From the NCBI GenBank assembly GCA_026397675.1, contig JAPLUH010000548.1, forward strand, positions 1-6,611: DNA of 6,611 nt, read 5' to 3'. Within the stretch, counting starts at the first letter, position 1. Each line of letters opens with the position of its first letter. Of the stretch, positions 1-6,411 are shown one piece after another. The notes below the pieces were generated by a model. The model worked only from the letters and a program-made list of their open reading frames with translations. It did not search any database and was not told the origin of the DNA. Made by a program: the position numbers and the translations under genes. This DNA is from Verrucomicrobiota bacterium. GTDB taxonomy: Bacteria > Verrucomicrobiota > Verrucomicrobiia > Limisphaerales > UBA9464.

Positions 1-1
1 C

Positions 2-316
2 TATTCAGCGGCCAAGGCGGCCGTTCTGAGCCTCACCCAGTTCTTGGCACGCGAATGGGCCCCGAGCGGGGTACGGGTCAACTCCATCACGCCGGGCTTT
101 TTTCCGGCTGAGCAGAATCGTCGCCTTCTTTTCAACGAGGACGGCAGTCCCACCGCTCGTGCCCAAGCCATCCTCAGCCACACCCCGATGGCTCGCTTCG
201 GGGCCTCCCAAGAGTTGGGTGGAGCGGTGGTGTTTCTGGCGAGTTCGCGGGCAGCAGGTTTTGTCACCGGGAGCGACGTGCGCGTGGATGGTGGATTCTT
301 GAGCCAAACACTGTGA
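2..316 (+). CDS. SDR-family oxidoreductase, C-terminal part (5' truncated by window edge)
   Basis: This is the C-terminal 104 residues of a classical short-chain dehydrogenase/reductase. The frame is open to the left edge and begins exactly at the catalytic Tyr-Ser-Ala-Ala-Lys (YxxxK, nt 2-16). It continues with the family segments RVNSITPG, a substrate-loop region (FFPAEQNRRLLFNEDGS), HTPMARFG, and the terminal VTGSDVRVDGG motif, and ends in TGA at 314-316. The N-terminal Rossmann half (TGxxxGxG) lies outside the window. Enzymes of this family use NAD(P)(H) to oxidise or reduce alcohols and ketones in the cytoplasm. The PAEQNR...NEDGS...ARAQAI...HTPM pattern resembles the SDR-type D-mannonate oxidoreductase/fructuronate reductase group (B. 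subtilis UxuB/YjmF), so a role in sugar-acid metabolism is plausible but is recalled, not searched. The stop overlaps the fdhD start codon by 4 nt, implying translational coupling. SDR family is near certain; the substrate is not. Confidence 0.93.
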   Translation, partial: YSAAKAAVLSLTQFLAREWAPSGVRVNSITPGFFPAEQNRRLLFNEDGSPTARAQAILSHTPMARFGASQELGGAVVFLASSRAAGFVTGSDVRVDGGFLSQTL

Positions 317-1149
317 ATTCGCCGGAGACATCCACCCGGTCCTCCACCATTCGGCGGTGGATTCAAGGCCGGTGGGAAGACCCCTCAGCCGACTTTGTCG
401 CGGCCGAGGAACCTTTGGAAATCCGCGTGGAGACCCGCAGCGTGAGCGTAACTCTGAGAACTCCGGGTCATGATGACGAATTAGCGGTCGGCTTCTTGGT
501 CAGTGAGGGGTTGCTTCGCACGCCTTTAGATCTCAAAGGAATTCGTCCTTATCCGCGTAACGAAACCGGGAACGTGGTGGATGTTTTTTTGAATGATTCG
601 GTGACCTGCGATTTTGCATCACTCACCCGCCATGTCTTTGCCTCCTCTAGTTGCGGGCTCTGCGGCACGGCGAGTATCGCGGCGCTGAGGCGACAGTTTT
701 CTCCCGTGACAGAACAATTTCAGATGGCCCCGGAGGTGTTGTTGTCACTGCCTCGACAACTGCGTTTGGCGCAAGCGGGGTTCTCAGCCTCCGGAGGGTT
801 GCATGCGGCAGCGCTCTTTAGCCCGAGCGGCCAGTTGTGGGTGGTTCGCGAAGATGTTGGCCGGCACAACGCCGTGGATAAAGTGATCGGTCGACGGTTT
901 CTGGATGGTGCCTTCCCAGCAGGGCCCTCGGTGCTGATGGTCAGCGGTCGTGTTTCCTTTGAAATTGTCCAGAAGGCATTGGCAGCAGGCATCGCCATGA
1001 TTGCCGCTGTCTCAGCCCCTTCCAGTCTTGCGGTCCAATTTGCCAGCGAGTCCGGACAGACCTTGGTGGGTTTCTTGCGTGAGGGCCGCTTCAACGTTTA
1101 CGCCGGTTTCCAACGTGTCGGCACGTCGTCCGATGCGGCCGTTCAATAA
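313..1149 (+). CDS. fdhD: FdhD, sulfurtransferase for formate dehydrogenase activation
   Basis: The protein is 278 aa, the normal length for FdhD/NarQ. FdhD receives sulfur as a persulfide from a cysteine desulfurase and passes it to the molybdenum bis-guanine dinucleotide cofactor, which formate dehydrogenase needs for activity; it acts in the cytoplasm. Visible hallmarks are the early PLEIRVETR strand region (34-42), DELAVGFLVSEG (55-66), the cysteine loop SSCGLCGTAS with the CxxC pair C114 and C117, REDVGRHNAVDKVIG (179-193), and SGRVSFEIVQKA (211-222) followed by AAVSAPSSLAV. The GTG start at 313 is chosen because it forms the first codon after the upstream stop context (GTGA overlap) and gives a normal N-terminus; no Shine-Dalgarno is seen, so translation probably couples to the dehydrogenase gene. 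No formate dehydrogenase subunit lies in this window, so the client enzyme must be elsewhere. Confidence 0.96.
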   Translation: MNSPETSTRSSTIRRWIQGRWEDPSADFVAAEEPLEIRVETRSVSVTLRTPGHDDELAVGFLVSEGLLRTPLDLKGIRPYPRNETGNVVDVFLNDSVTCDFASLTRHVFASSSCGLCGTASIAALRRQFSPVTEQFQMAPEVLLSLPRQLRLAQAGFSASGGLHAAALFSPSGQLWVVREDVGRHNAVDKVIGRRFLDGAFPAGPSVLMVSGRVSFEIVQKALAAGIAMIAAVSAPSSLAVQFASESGQTLVGFLREGRFNVYAGFQRVGTSSDAAVQ

Positions 1150-1189
1150 AACACTCTTGTCTGCAGAGCCTTTGGTCTATCGTGTCGCC

Positions 1190-1699
1190 ATGCGTAAGCG
1201 CCGGGAGGCACGTGAACGAGCGGTGCAGTTTCTCTTTCAGCACGACCTGAATCCACCTGAGGATTTGGGATCGGCTCTCAACCAATTTTGGGATGCCCAG
1301 AGGATGAGCGATTTTTTAGAATCGCACGGTCCCACGTGGGGTGAAAAGGTTCACTTGCCGCCCCCGAATGCCGAGGAGAGCGCCACGAGACTCTTTGCTG
1401 AACGTCTGGTTCGGGGTGTCTTGGAACATCGAGAACTACTGGATGATATCATCCGCAAGCACGCGAAGAATTGGGACCTCCATCGAATGGCGGCCGTCGA
1501 TCGCAATGTCATGCGTCTGGCTATCCATGAAATGCTTCACCGCGACGATATTCCGCCTGTGGTGAGCATTAATGAGGCGGTTGATGTCGCTAAGAAGTTC
1601 TCCACAGCCGACAGTGGAAAGTTCGTCAACGGCATCCTTGATAAGGTCAAAGCCGACCTGCTCCGGCCCGCGCGAACTGCCAAGGAAACCTTAGTCTAG
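1190..1699 (+). CDS. nusB: NusB transcription antitermination factor
   Basis: NusB (169 aa) binds boxA RNA with NusE (ribosomal protein S10) in the antitermination complex that keeps RNA polymerase processive on rRNA operons. The N-terminal arginine-rich helix (RKRREARERAVQFLFQHDL, residues 2-20) is the RNA-binding part. The C-terminal half carries the family signature: AAVDRNVMRLAIHEML (101-116), IPPVVSINEAVDVAKKF (121-137) and DSGKFVNGILDKV (141-153). The ORF is open from 1001 inside fdhD, but nothing before ATG 1190 resembles NusB, and that ATG puts the arginine-rich motif at residue 2. E. coli NusB is 139 aa; the extra length lies mainly in an insertion around residues 36-63 that is rich in Pro, Gly and His. 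It follows fdhD by 40 nt without a clear ribosome binding site. The usual neighbour ribH is not next to it. Confidence 0.96.
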   Translation: MRKRREARERAVQFLFQHDLNPPEDLGSALNQFWDAQRMSDFLESHGPTWGEKVHLPPPNAEESATRLFAERLVRGVLEHRELLDDIIRKHAKNWDLHRMAAVDRNVMRLAIHEMLHRDDIPPVVSINEAVDVAKKFSTADSGKFVNGILDKVKADLLRPARTAKETLV

Positions 1700-1708
1700 G
1701 CCTTTCTA

Positions 1709-2536
1709 GTGAAACTCGCCGACCTGCACTTGCACACGCATTTCTCCGACGGGACCTACTCGCCGGAAGAATTGGCAGCGCACGCGCGGGCACAGGGCTT
1801 GGATGCTGTCGCCCTCACCGATCACGATAGTGTGGAGGGATGTGAGCGGATGGAAACGGCCTGTACGAAAGAAGGTCTCGAGTTTATTCCCGGAGCCGAA
1901 TTAACCGCTGAGGTGACCGGTCAGGAGGTTCACATCTTGGGCTACTGGATGGATCTCTCGTTCGAGCGACTTCGGGTGGAGTTGCAACATTTTCAGGGAG
2001 TCCGTCAGCAACGGGTGCGTGAGATGGTCACCCAACTCAATGACAACGGCGTCAACCTGAGCGAGTCGCTGGTGTTGTCCTTGGCCCAGTGCGAGGCCCC
2101 AGGGCGTCTGCACGTCGCGCGAGCCCTCGTTCAACAGGGGTTTGCTCGTGATCATGACCAGGCTTTCGACAAGTTCCTGAAGCGGGGACGCCCCGGTTTT
2201 GTGCCCAAGGCTCGCATGAAAGCTCAGGATGCCGTCGGGTTGATTCAGGAGGCAGGCGGAGTTGCCGTGCTGGCTCACCCAGGGCTCTATCGCAACGACA
2301 GCCTCATCGGGAAGCTCAAGGACGCCGGTATCGACGGTTTGGAATGTTGGCATACCCGACATTCTCCGGAGGTGAGTGAAAACTATTCCCGCAAGGCGGC
2401 CGATCTCGACTTGGTCGCCACAGGAGGCAGCGATTGTCATGGCATGGCCAAAGGGCAACCGCTCATCGGCCGGGTCAAGCTGCCCTATCCTCAGGTCGAG
2501 GCCTTGCGTGCCCGGCGTTCCCGAAGAGTTTCGTAG
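1709..2536 (+). CDS. PHP-domain metal-dependent phosphoesterase (TrpH / RNase AM-like)
   Basis: This 275-aa cytoplasmic protein belongs to the polymerase-and-histidinol-phosphatase (PHP) superfamily, closest by motif to YciV/TrpH. Characterised relatives remove phosphate from 3',5'-nucleoside bisphosphates or degrade short RNA 5'-3' (RNase AM, which trims the 5' ends of rRNA in E. coli). The full set of likely metal ligands is visible: D5, H7 and H9 in DLHLHTHFSDG, D14, D38/H39/D40 in LTDHDS, E64 in PGAELTAE, H75 in VHILGY, H190 in VLAHPG, and D242/H244 in GGSDCHG. The middle (about 85-170) is the helical insert typical of this subgroup. The GTG start at 1709 places DLHLHTH at residue 5, as usual. 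It lies 9 nt after nusB and 18 nt before ftsY, so it is probably cotranscribed. The exact substrate cannot be read from the sequence; superfamily assignment is firm. Confidence 0.92.
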   Translation: MKLADLHLHTHFSDGTYSPEELAAHARAQGLDAVALTDHDSVEGCERMETACTKEGLEFIPGAELTAEVTGQEVHILGYWMDLSFERLRVELQHFQGVRQQRVREMVTQLNDNGVNLSESLVLSLAQCEAPGRLHVARALVQQGFARDHDQAFDKFLKRGRPGFVPKARMKAQDAVGLIQEAGGVAVLAHPGLYRNDSLIGKLKDAGIDGLECWHTRHSPEVSENYSRKAADLDLVATGGSDCHGMAKGQPLIGRVKLPYPQVEALRARRSRRVS

Positions 2537-2554
2537 CGAATACAGACCGACCCC

Positions 2555-3472
2555 ATGGGATTCTTCGACAAACTTAAATCAGCCTTCACCAAGACCGCCA
2601 CATCGCTGGCTCACGAGATCCAGCGGATTGTTACCCGATCTCCGAAGTTAACGGCGCAGAGTGTCGAAGAACTCGAAGCGGCCTTATTGGCGGCCGATCT
2701 GGGTCTGCCCATGACCCAGCAAATCCTGGCTGCAGTCCGTGTCGCCTTCGAGACTCAGGGAAAGTCTGGTTTGGACTTCGTCGACATCGCCATCGATGAA
2801 GTCGAGCGGAGTTTGGGAGGCATGGATCCGGCACTGATAGCCCGGCCGGATGGCGTGACGGTGGTCTCGATGGTGGGGGTGAATGGAACCGGAAAAACGA
2901 CCACCTGTGCCAAGTTGGCCAAGCGCATGGCTGAGCGCGGAGAGCCAGCGATCCTCGCCGCCTGCGACACCTTTCGCGCTGCCGCCATTGAGCAGCTCCA
3001 ATTGTGGGGAAGCCGATTGGAAATCCCTGTCATCGCCGGGGCCTACCAGGCCGATCCCGCGGCGGTGGCCCACGATGCCGTTGTGGCTGCGCAGGCCCGT
3101 AATGCCCGGTGGCTATTTATCGACACGGCCGGTCGCTTGCACACCAAGCACAACCTGATGCAAGAGTTGCAAAAAGTGCATCGGGTGGTCGACCGCAAGC
3201 TCCCTGGGGCGCCGCATGAGGTGCTGCTGGTGCTGGACGGTTCCACTGGCATGAATGCAATGGTCCAGGCTCGAGAATTTCATAAGTTGGTGAAGCTGAC
3301 AGGCTTGGTCATCACCAAGCTGGATGGTACCAGCAAGGGGGGCGCGGTCGTGGCTATCCAGCGGGAGTTGGGCATTCCGGTGAAGTTCATCGGAGTGGGC
3401 GAACAAGCCGCAGACCTTCAGGCTTTCAATGCCCGGGAGTTCGCCGAGGCTTTGTTTTCAGCCAAGGGCTAA
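2555..3472 (+). CDS. ftsY: FtsY, signal recognition particle receptor GTPase
   Basis: FtsY docks the SRP-ribosome complex at the inner membrane and, with Ffh, hydrolyses GTP to hand membrane proteins to the Sec translocon. At 305 aa this is a short form: it lacks the long acidic A domain of E. coli FtsY and starts directly with an amphipathic membrane-targeting helix (GFFDKLKSAFTKT, 2-14). Next is the helical N domain with ALLAADLG (43-50), then the G domain: P-loop GVNGTGKT (108-115), DTFRAAA (138-144), DTAGR (190-194), TKLDGTSKGG (254-263) and GVGE (280-283). The TKLDGTSKGG and GVGEQAADLQAF segments favour FtsY over Ffh, and no M domain follows. One family-level oddity is DGSTGMN at 228-234, where E. 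coli FtsY has Gln before the Asn. No Shine-Dalgarno is evident before ATG 2555. Confidence 0.97.
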   Translation: MGFFDKLKSAFTKTATSLAHEIQRIVTRSPKLTAQSVEELEAALLAADLGLPMTQQILAAVRVAFETQGKSGLDFVDIAIDEVERSLGGMDPALIARPDGVTVVSMVGVNGTGKTTTCAKLAKRMAERGEPAILAACDTFRAAAIEQLQLWGSRLEIPVIAGAYQADPAAVAHDAVVAAQARNARWLFIDTAGRLHTKHNLMQELQKVHRVVDRKLPGAPHEVLLVLDGSTGMNAMVQAREFHKLVKLTGLVITKLDGTSKGGAVVAIQRELGIPVKFIGVGEQAADLQAFNAREFAEALFSAKG

Positions 3473-3492
3473 GCGCGTTCTGAGACGGATCC

Positions 3493-4626
3493 ATGACTCC
3501 CGACGAGCAATTCATGGCTCAGGCCCTGAGGTTGGCCAAGCGGGCTTACGGTCAGACATCGCCGAACCCACTGGTTGGGGCCGTCTTAGTCCAGGATGGC
3601 GAGGTGATTGGCCGCGGATGGCATCATCGGGCGGGTGCTCCACATGCGGAGATAGAAGCCTTGGCCGATGCGGATCGTCGCCAGCGGTCGGTGTCGGGCG
3701 CAACGGTTTACGTCACCCTGGAGCCCTGCTGTTCTCACGGGCGCACGCCTCCCTGCACCGAGGCATTAATGAGGGCAGGGGTTTCGCGGGTGGTGGTTGC
3801 CGCAGTAGACCCCAATCCGCGCCATGCCGGCCACGGTTTGGTGCTGCTACGGGAAGCGGGGATCACGGTTGATTCTGGCGTGCTTGAGGCAAAATCCAAC
3901 CGGATCAACGAAGCATTTAACCACTGGATAGTGCATCGGATTCCGTGGGTGACGGCTAAGTCGGCCATGACTCTCGACGGCAAGATCGCAACCGCTTCGG
4001 GTGAATCGAAGTGGATCACGGGTCCGCAATCGCGAGCCCATGCCCAGCATTTGCGCCTGGGTGTCGACGCCGTCTTGGTTGGCGTTGAGACGGTTCTGGC
4101 AGACGATCCTAGTTTGACAGTGCGGACTCAGCCGGGGTTTCGCCGACCGGCGTGGGTTCCCATGAAGCGGAGGATCATTCTCGATACTCGGGCTCGGACT
4201 CCCCTGGGGTGCCGTCTGGTCTCCGATGATGAAAGGGCCAGCACTCTCGTGGTGGTCGGTGAATCGGCTGCCCGTGAGGCGGTCGAAGCCTTGCAGACGC
4301 GCGTGACCGTTCTGCAGGCACCGGAGCGAGAAGGAAGGATTGACCTCGCGTGGCTCATGTCTGAGTTGGGTCGCATGGGAGTCCTGCACCTGCTGGTGGA
4401 GGGCGGAGGAACGGTGCTGGCCTCGTTTTTTGCCGCCGGTCTCGTGCATCGGACCGCGTTTTTCTATGCGCCACGGATACTGGGCGGTGAGGAATCTCGC
4501 CGGTCGGTCGCTGGACGAGGGTTTCGCTCGTTGGCAGAAGCTCCCAGCCTCGGCGACGTGGAATCACGCCGTTTTGGTGAGGATTTGTTCATCACGGCGC
4601 GCGTGGTTCGGGCGACATCGGGCTAA
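3493..4626 (+). CDS. ribD: RibD, bifunctional deaminase/reductase of riboflavin synthesis
   Basis: RibD (377 aa, normal length) carries out steps two and three of riboflavin synthesis: deamination of the 2,5-diaminopyrimidine made from GTP, then NADPH-dependent reduction of the ribose side chain to ribityl. The N-terminal deaminase domain (about 1-147) has the zinc site H51-A-E53 with C79 and C88 (EPCCSHGRTPPC, 77-88), preceded by SPNPLVGAVLV (23-33). The reductase domain (about 150-377) has WVTAKSAMTLDGKIA (152-166), SKWITG (172-177), the NADPH-binding stretch GVETVLADDPSLTVR (197-211) and LVEGGGTVLASFF (301-313). Both halves look intact and fused as usual. It starts 20 nt after ftsY with only a weak GGA upstream of ATG 3493. 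The pathway partner ribE lies 152 nt downstream; ribA, ribB and ribH are not in the window. Confidence 0.97.
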   Translation: MTPDEQFMAQALRLAKRAYGQTSPNPLVGAVLVQDGEVIGRGWHHRAGAPHAEIEALADADRRQRSVSGATVYVTLEPCCSHGRTPPCTEALMRAGVSRVVVAAVDPNPRHAGHGLVLLREAGITVDSGVLEAKSNRINEAFNHWIVHRIPWVTAKSAMTLDGKIATASGESKWITGPQSRAHAQHLRLGVDAVLVGVETVLADDPSLTVRTQPGFRRPAWVPMKRRIILDTRARTPLGCRLVSDDERASTLVVVGESAAREAVEALQTRVTVLQAPEREGRIDLAWLMSELGRMGVLHLLVEGGGTVLASFFAAGLVHRTAFFYAPRILGGEESRRSVAGRGFRSLAEAPSLGDVESRRFGEDLFITARVVRATSG

Positions 4627-4688
4627 GTCTGGAGGATTCCGTTGGACGTCGGGCGCTTGCGCCGCAGATGGTTGCCTGAGGGCGAGCC

Positions 4689-4769
4689 ATGGGTGACGTT
4701 CACCTTGAGTTTTTCTCGGAGGGGAAGACCCGCCGAATGATCGCTGGCCGACTGAATCGTTTCAGCTAA
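4689..4769 (+). CDS. Possible small ORF / leader peptide upstream of ribE (26 aa)
   Basis: ATG 4689 opens a 26-codon frame that reads MGDVHLEFFSEGKTRRMIAG, then RLNRFS, and ends at TAA 4767-4769. GAGGG at 4678-4682, 6 nt before the ATG, would serve as a ribosome binding site, which stands out because most genes here have none. The TAA overlaps the TAAGGAG that precedes ribE, an arrangement that allows ribosomes ending on the peptide to reinitiate at ribE. An in-frame TGA at 4677-4679 blocks extension upstream. The peptide is basic and hydrophilic with no membrane segment, and I recognise no family. Third positions are GC-rich in 16 of 25 sense codons after the start, not different from the surroundings. 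An ORF this short can arise by chance, so confidence is low. Confidence 0.25.
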   Translation: MGDVHLEFFSEGKTRRMIAGRLNRFS

Positions 4770-4773
4770 GGAG
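4767..4773 (+). promoter_or_regulatory. Strong Shine-Dalgarno (TAAGGAG) for ribE
   Basis: TAAGGAG at 4767-4773 sits 5 nt before the ribE ATG and matches the anti-Shine-Dalgarno almost completely. It fixes the ribE start. It is the only textbook ribosome binding site among the complete genes of this window; the others start through overlaps or without a visible purine-rich element. Confidence 0.85.
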
Positions 4774-4778
4774 AAGAC

Positions 4779-5408
4779 ATGTTCACTGGATTGGTCGAAG
4801 AGACGGGAACCGTGCGTCGTGTAGAACCAAAGGATGATTCTGTTCGCCTGTGGGTGGATGCCCGAGTGACGGCCAAGGGGGCCCGCTTGGGAGACAGCAT
4901 TGCCGTGAATGGGTGCTGCCTCACTGTGGTGGCGCGACGAGCAATTCGTGCCGGAGGGAGCAAGGCCGCGGGTGCCGGGGCCTGCCTCGCCTTTGATCTC
5001 CTACAGGAAACCTGGGATCGCACAAACTTGTCGGCAGTGAAACCCGGCTCGGCGGTGAATTTGGAGCGATCTCTGGCCGCCGGGGACCGTCTCGGTGGAC
5101 ATTTTGTCACTGGGCACATTGATGGCACCGGAACGATTCGCACCTGGGAGCGTCGCGGCCGGGATCACATTCTCGAAATCACAGCGCCCGCGGCCATTAG
5201 GCGCTACATCGTTTTCAAGGGGTCTGTGGCTGTGGACGGAATCAGCCTCACGGTGGCCGATGTGTTTCGGGGCGGATTTCGCATTTGGATCATCCCGCAC
5301 ACCTATGAGGTGACCGCGCTGAGGGAGAGGCTGGTGGGCGATGTGGTCAATTTGGAGGCGGACATGCTCGGTAAGTACGTCGAGCGCTTTGTCCGGGCGC
5401 GAAAATGA
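4779..5408 (+). CDS. ribE: Riboflavin synthase, alpha chain
   Basis: This 209-aa enzyme (ribE; called ribC in E. coli) catalyses the last step of riboflavin synthesis, dismutation of two 6,7-dimethyl-8-ribityllumazine molecules into riboflavin and the diaminopyrimidine intermediate, as a cytoplasmic trimer. Two lumazine-binding barrels are visible. The first opens with MFTGLVEETG and contains VNGCCLTV (43-50); the second contains GGHFVTGHIDG (106-116) and VDGISLTVADV (152-162) and ends with LGKYVERF. F2, C47, H108, S156 and T158 match positions known to line the active site. The first barrel carries an Ala/Gly/Arg-rich stretch (about 52-70) that makes the loop after GCCLTV roughly a dozen residues longer than I recall in E. 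coli. The start is fixed by the strong TAAGGAG. The TGA overlaps the ATG of the next gene. Confidence 0.97.
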   Translation: MFTGLVEETGTVRRVEPKDDSVRLWVDARVTAKGARLGDSIAVNGCCLTVVARRAIRAGGSKAAGAGACLAFDLLQETWDRTNLSAVKPGSAVNLERSLAAGDRLGGHFVTGHIDGTGTIRTWERRGRDHILEITAPAAIRRYIVFKGSVAVDGISLTVADVFRGGFRIWIIPHTYEVTALRERLVGDVVNLEADMLGKYVERFVRARK

Positions 5409-6349
5409 AAAACATCCTGCGTCCACGGGCGTTGCGACGCGGTGACGTCGTGGGTCTGGTGGCTCCAGCTGGGGCCCTATGGCGGCCCGAGCGAGTGGAA
5501 GGGTGTGTCCGCTACCTAGAGGGGCGGGGGTATCGTGTTGAAGTCGGCACCCATGCTCTGGGGCACGACGGCGCTTTCTCGGGTACTGATGAAGAGCGGT
5601 TGTCCGATCTCAACGGAATGCTCCGCGATCCACGCATTCGGGCGATTATGGCCTTGCGGGGCGGCTACGGTACTCCGCGCCTGCTCGATCAAATCGACTA
5701 TTCGGCAGTCCGGCGGGATCCCAAGGTCGTGGTTGGCTACAGCGACATCACCGCGTTGCAACTGGCTCTGTTTCGCAAGACGGGTTTGGTGAGTTTTTCG
5801 GGGCCCCTCGCTGCAGTGGAGTTTGCGAGTACTCCGGATCCGGAAACTGAGGAGAGCTTCTGGCGATTAGTTACCTCGCGGCGTACCCGTGGGCGACTGC
5901 CGCTGCCCGAAAATCATCCCCTGCAGACGCGCCAGGTGGGCACCGGTGAAGGCCCATTGCTGGGAGGTTGCCTCTCGTTGGTGGTGGCCTTGTTAGGAAC
6001 GCCATTTTCGCCGAACTATTCCGGTGCGGTGTTGGCCTTGGAAGATGTGCATGAGCAGTTCCACCGAGTGGATCGCATGCTGACCCAATTGCGATTGGCC
6101 GGTGTGATGGGGCGGGCCAGTGGGTTGTTGCTGGGGCAATTCACGCACACCTCCGCGGCTGATCCGGCTCACCCTTTTCATGATTTGGAGGCGGTGTGGC
6201 AATCGGTACTGAAGGGAATCCCCGGACCCGTTCTGGCCCAGTTTCCGTATGGCCATGTACCGCGGAAGGTCACGCTGCCTTGGGGGATTCCGGTTCGCGT
6301 GGATGGTAAGAAGCAGACGGTGTCCCTGCTGGAGGCAGCGGTGGTTTAA
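5405..6349 (+). CDS. ldcA: LD-carboxypeptidase (peptidase family S66, LdcA-like)
   Basis: This 314-aa serine peptidase of family S66 removes the terminal D-Ala from murein tetrapeptides (L,D-bond) during peptidoglycan recycling. No signal peptide is present: the N-terminus (MKNILRPRALRRGDVVGLVAPAG) is basic and leads straight into the first strand, fitting a cytoplasmic enzyme like E. coli LdcA. The catalytic triad is recognisable: nucleophile S113 in VGYSDITAL (110-118), E213 in ALEDVHE (211-217), and H284 in PYGHVPRK (281-288), very near the positions reported for P. aeruginosa LdcA (S115, E217, H285). MALRGGYG (82-89), GPLLGGCLSLV (183-193) and LLLGQF (241-246) are further family segments. 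ATG 5405 overlaps the ribE TGA (ATGA) and has no Shine-Dalgarno, so it is likely translated by coupling. Some S66 members instead cleave microcin or other peptides; recycling is the default reading. Confidence 0.94.
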   Translation: MKNILRPRALRRGDVVGLVAPAGALWRPERVEGCVRYLEGRGYRVEVGTHALGHDGAFSGTDEERLSDLNGMLRDPRIRAIMALRGGYGTPRLLDQIDYSAVRRDPKVVVGYSDITALQLALFRKTGLVSFSGPLAAVEFASTPDPETEESFWRLVTSRRTRGRLPLPENHPLQTRQVGTGEGPLLGGCLSLVVALLGTPFSPNYSGAVLALEDVHEQFHRVDRMLTQLRLAGVMGRASGLLLGQFTHTSAADPAHPFHDLEAVWQSVLKGIPGPVLAQFPYGHVPRKVTLPWGIPVRVDGKKQTVSLLEAAVV

Positions 6350-6411
6350 TGGGTCGGGGCTTTGGGCGCGATCGAATCGTCGCCATCGGCGCAGGGCTGT
6401 GGTGAATTGAA

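Larger units (their letters stand above)
4627..4778 (+). other. 152-nt ribD-ribE spacer with a possible small ORF
   Basis: This is the longest gap between + strand genes. I looked for an FMN riboswitch, which often precedes rib genes, and do not see its conserved segments. There is no convincing intrinsic terminator: the only foldable pieces are a 4-bp GGCG/CGCC stem (4652-4663) and a 5-bp GGTGA/TCACC stem with a 3-nt loop (4692-4704), neither followed by a T-run. No good -35/-10 pair is visible. The notable content is a 26-codon ORF (4689-4769) with its own GAGGG, ending inside the ribE ribosome binding site. The ribD frame also stays open after its TAA for about 37 codons, to TGA 4738-4740, without recognisable homology. 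Confidence 0.6.

Noticed and set aside
1158..1183. Promoter between fdhD and nusB (TTGTCT ... TATCGT)
   Set aside because: Both hexamers are poor matches to the sigma-70 consensus and the spacing is only about 14 nt.
1001..1189. N-terminal extension of nusB into fdhD
   Set aside because: The 63 residues before ATG 1190 do not resemble NusB and overlap the conserved C-terminal part of fdhD; the arginine-rich NusB start falls right at 1190.
1901..2458. 185-aa open frame on the - strand inside the PHP gene
   Set aside because: The + strand encodes every expected metal-binding motif across the same span; the antisense translation has no domain-like features.
2490..2556. Frameshift at the end of the PHP gene (alternative frame reading VPEEFRSEYRP)
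   Set aside because: All catalytic motifs precede this point, the protein has a normal length, and the alternative frame would run into ftsY; a natural C-terminus is simpler.
3847..4449. 200-aa open frame on the - strand inside ribD
   Set aside because: It is antisense to a clearly functional ribD, has no recognisable motif, and GC-rich genes commonly give long open antisense frames.
4624..4740. ribD continuing beyond its stop codon (the frame stays open for about 37 codons after TAA)
   Set aside because: RibD already has its full length with the normal C-terminal strand before the TAA, and the extension matches nothing I recognise.
4627..4778. FMN riboswitch before ribE
   Set aside because: The conserved RFN-element segments are not present and there is no suitable multi-helix fold or terminator hairpin.
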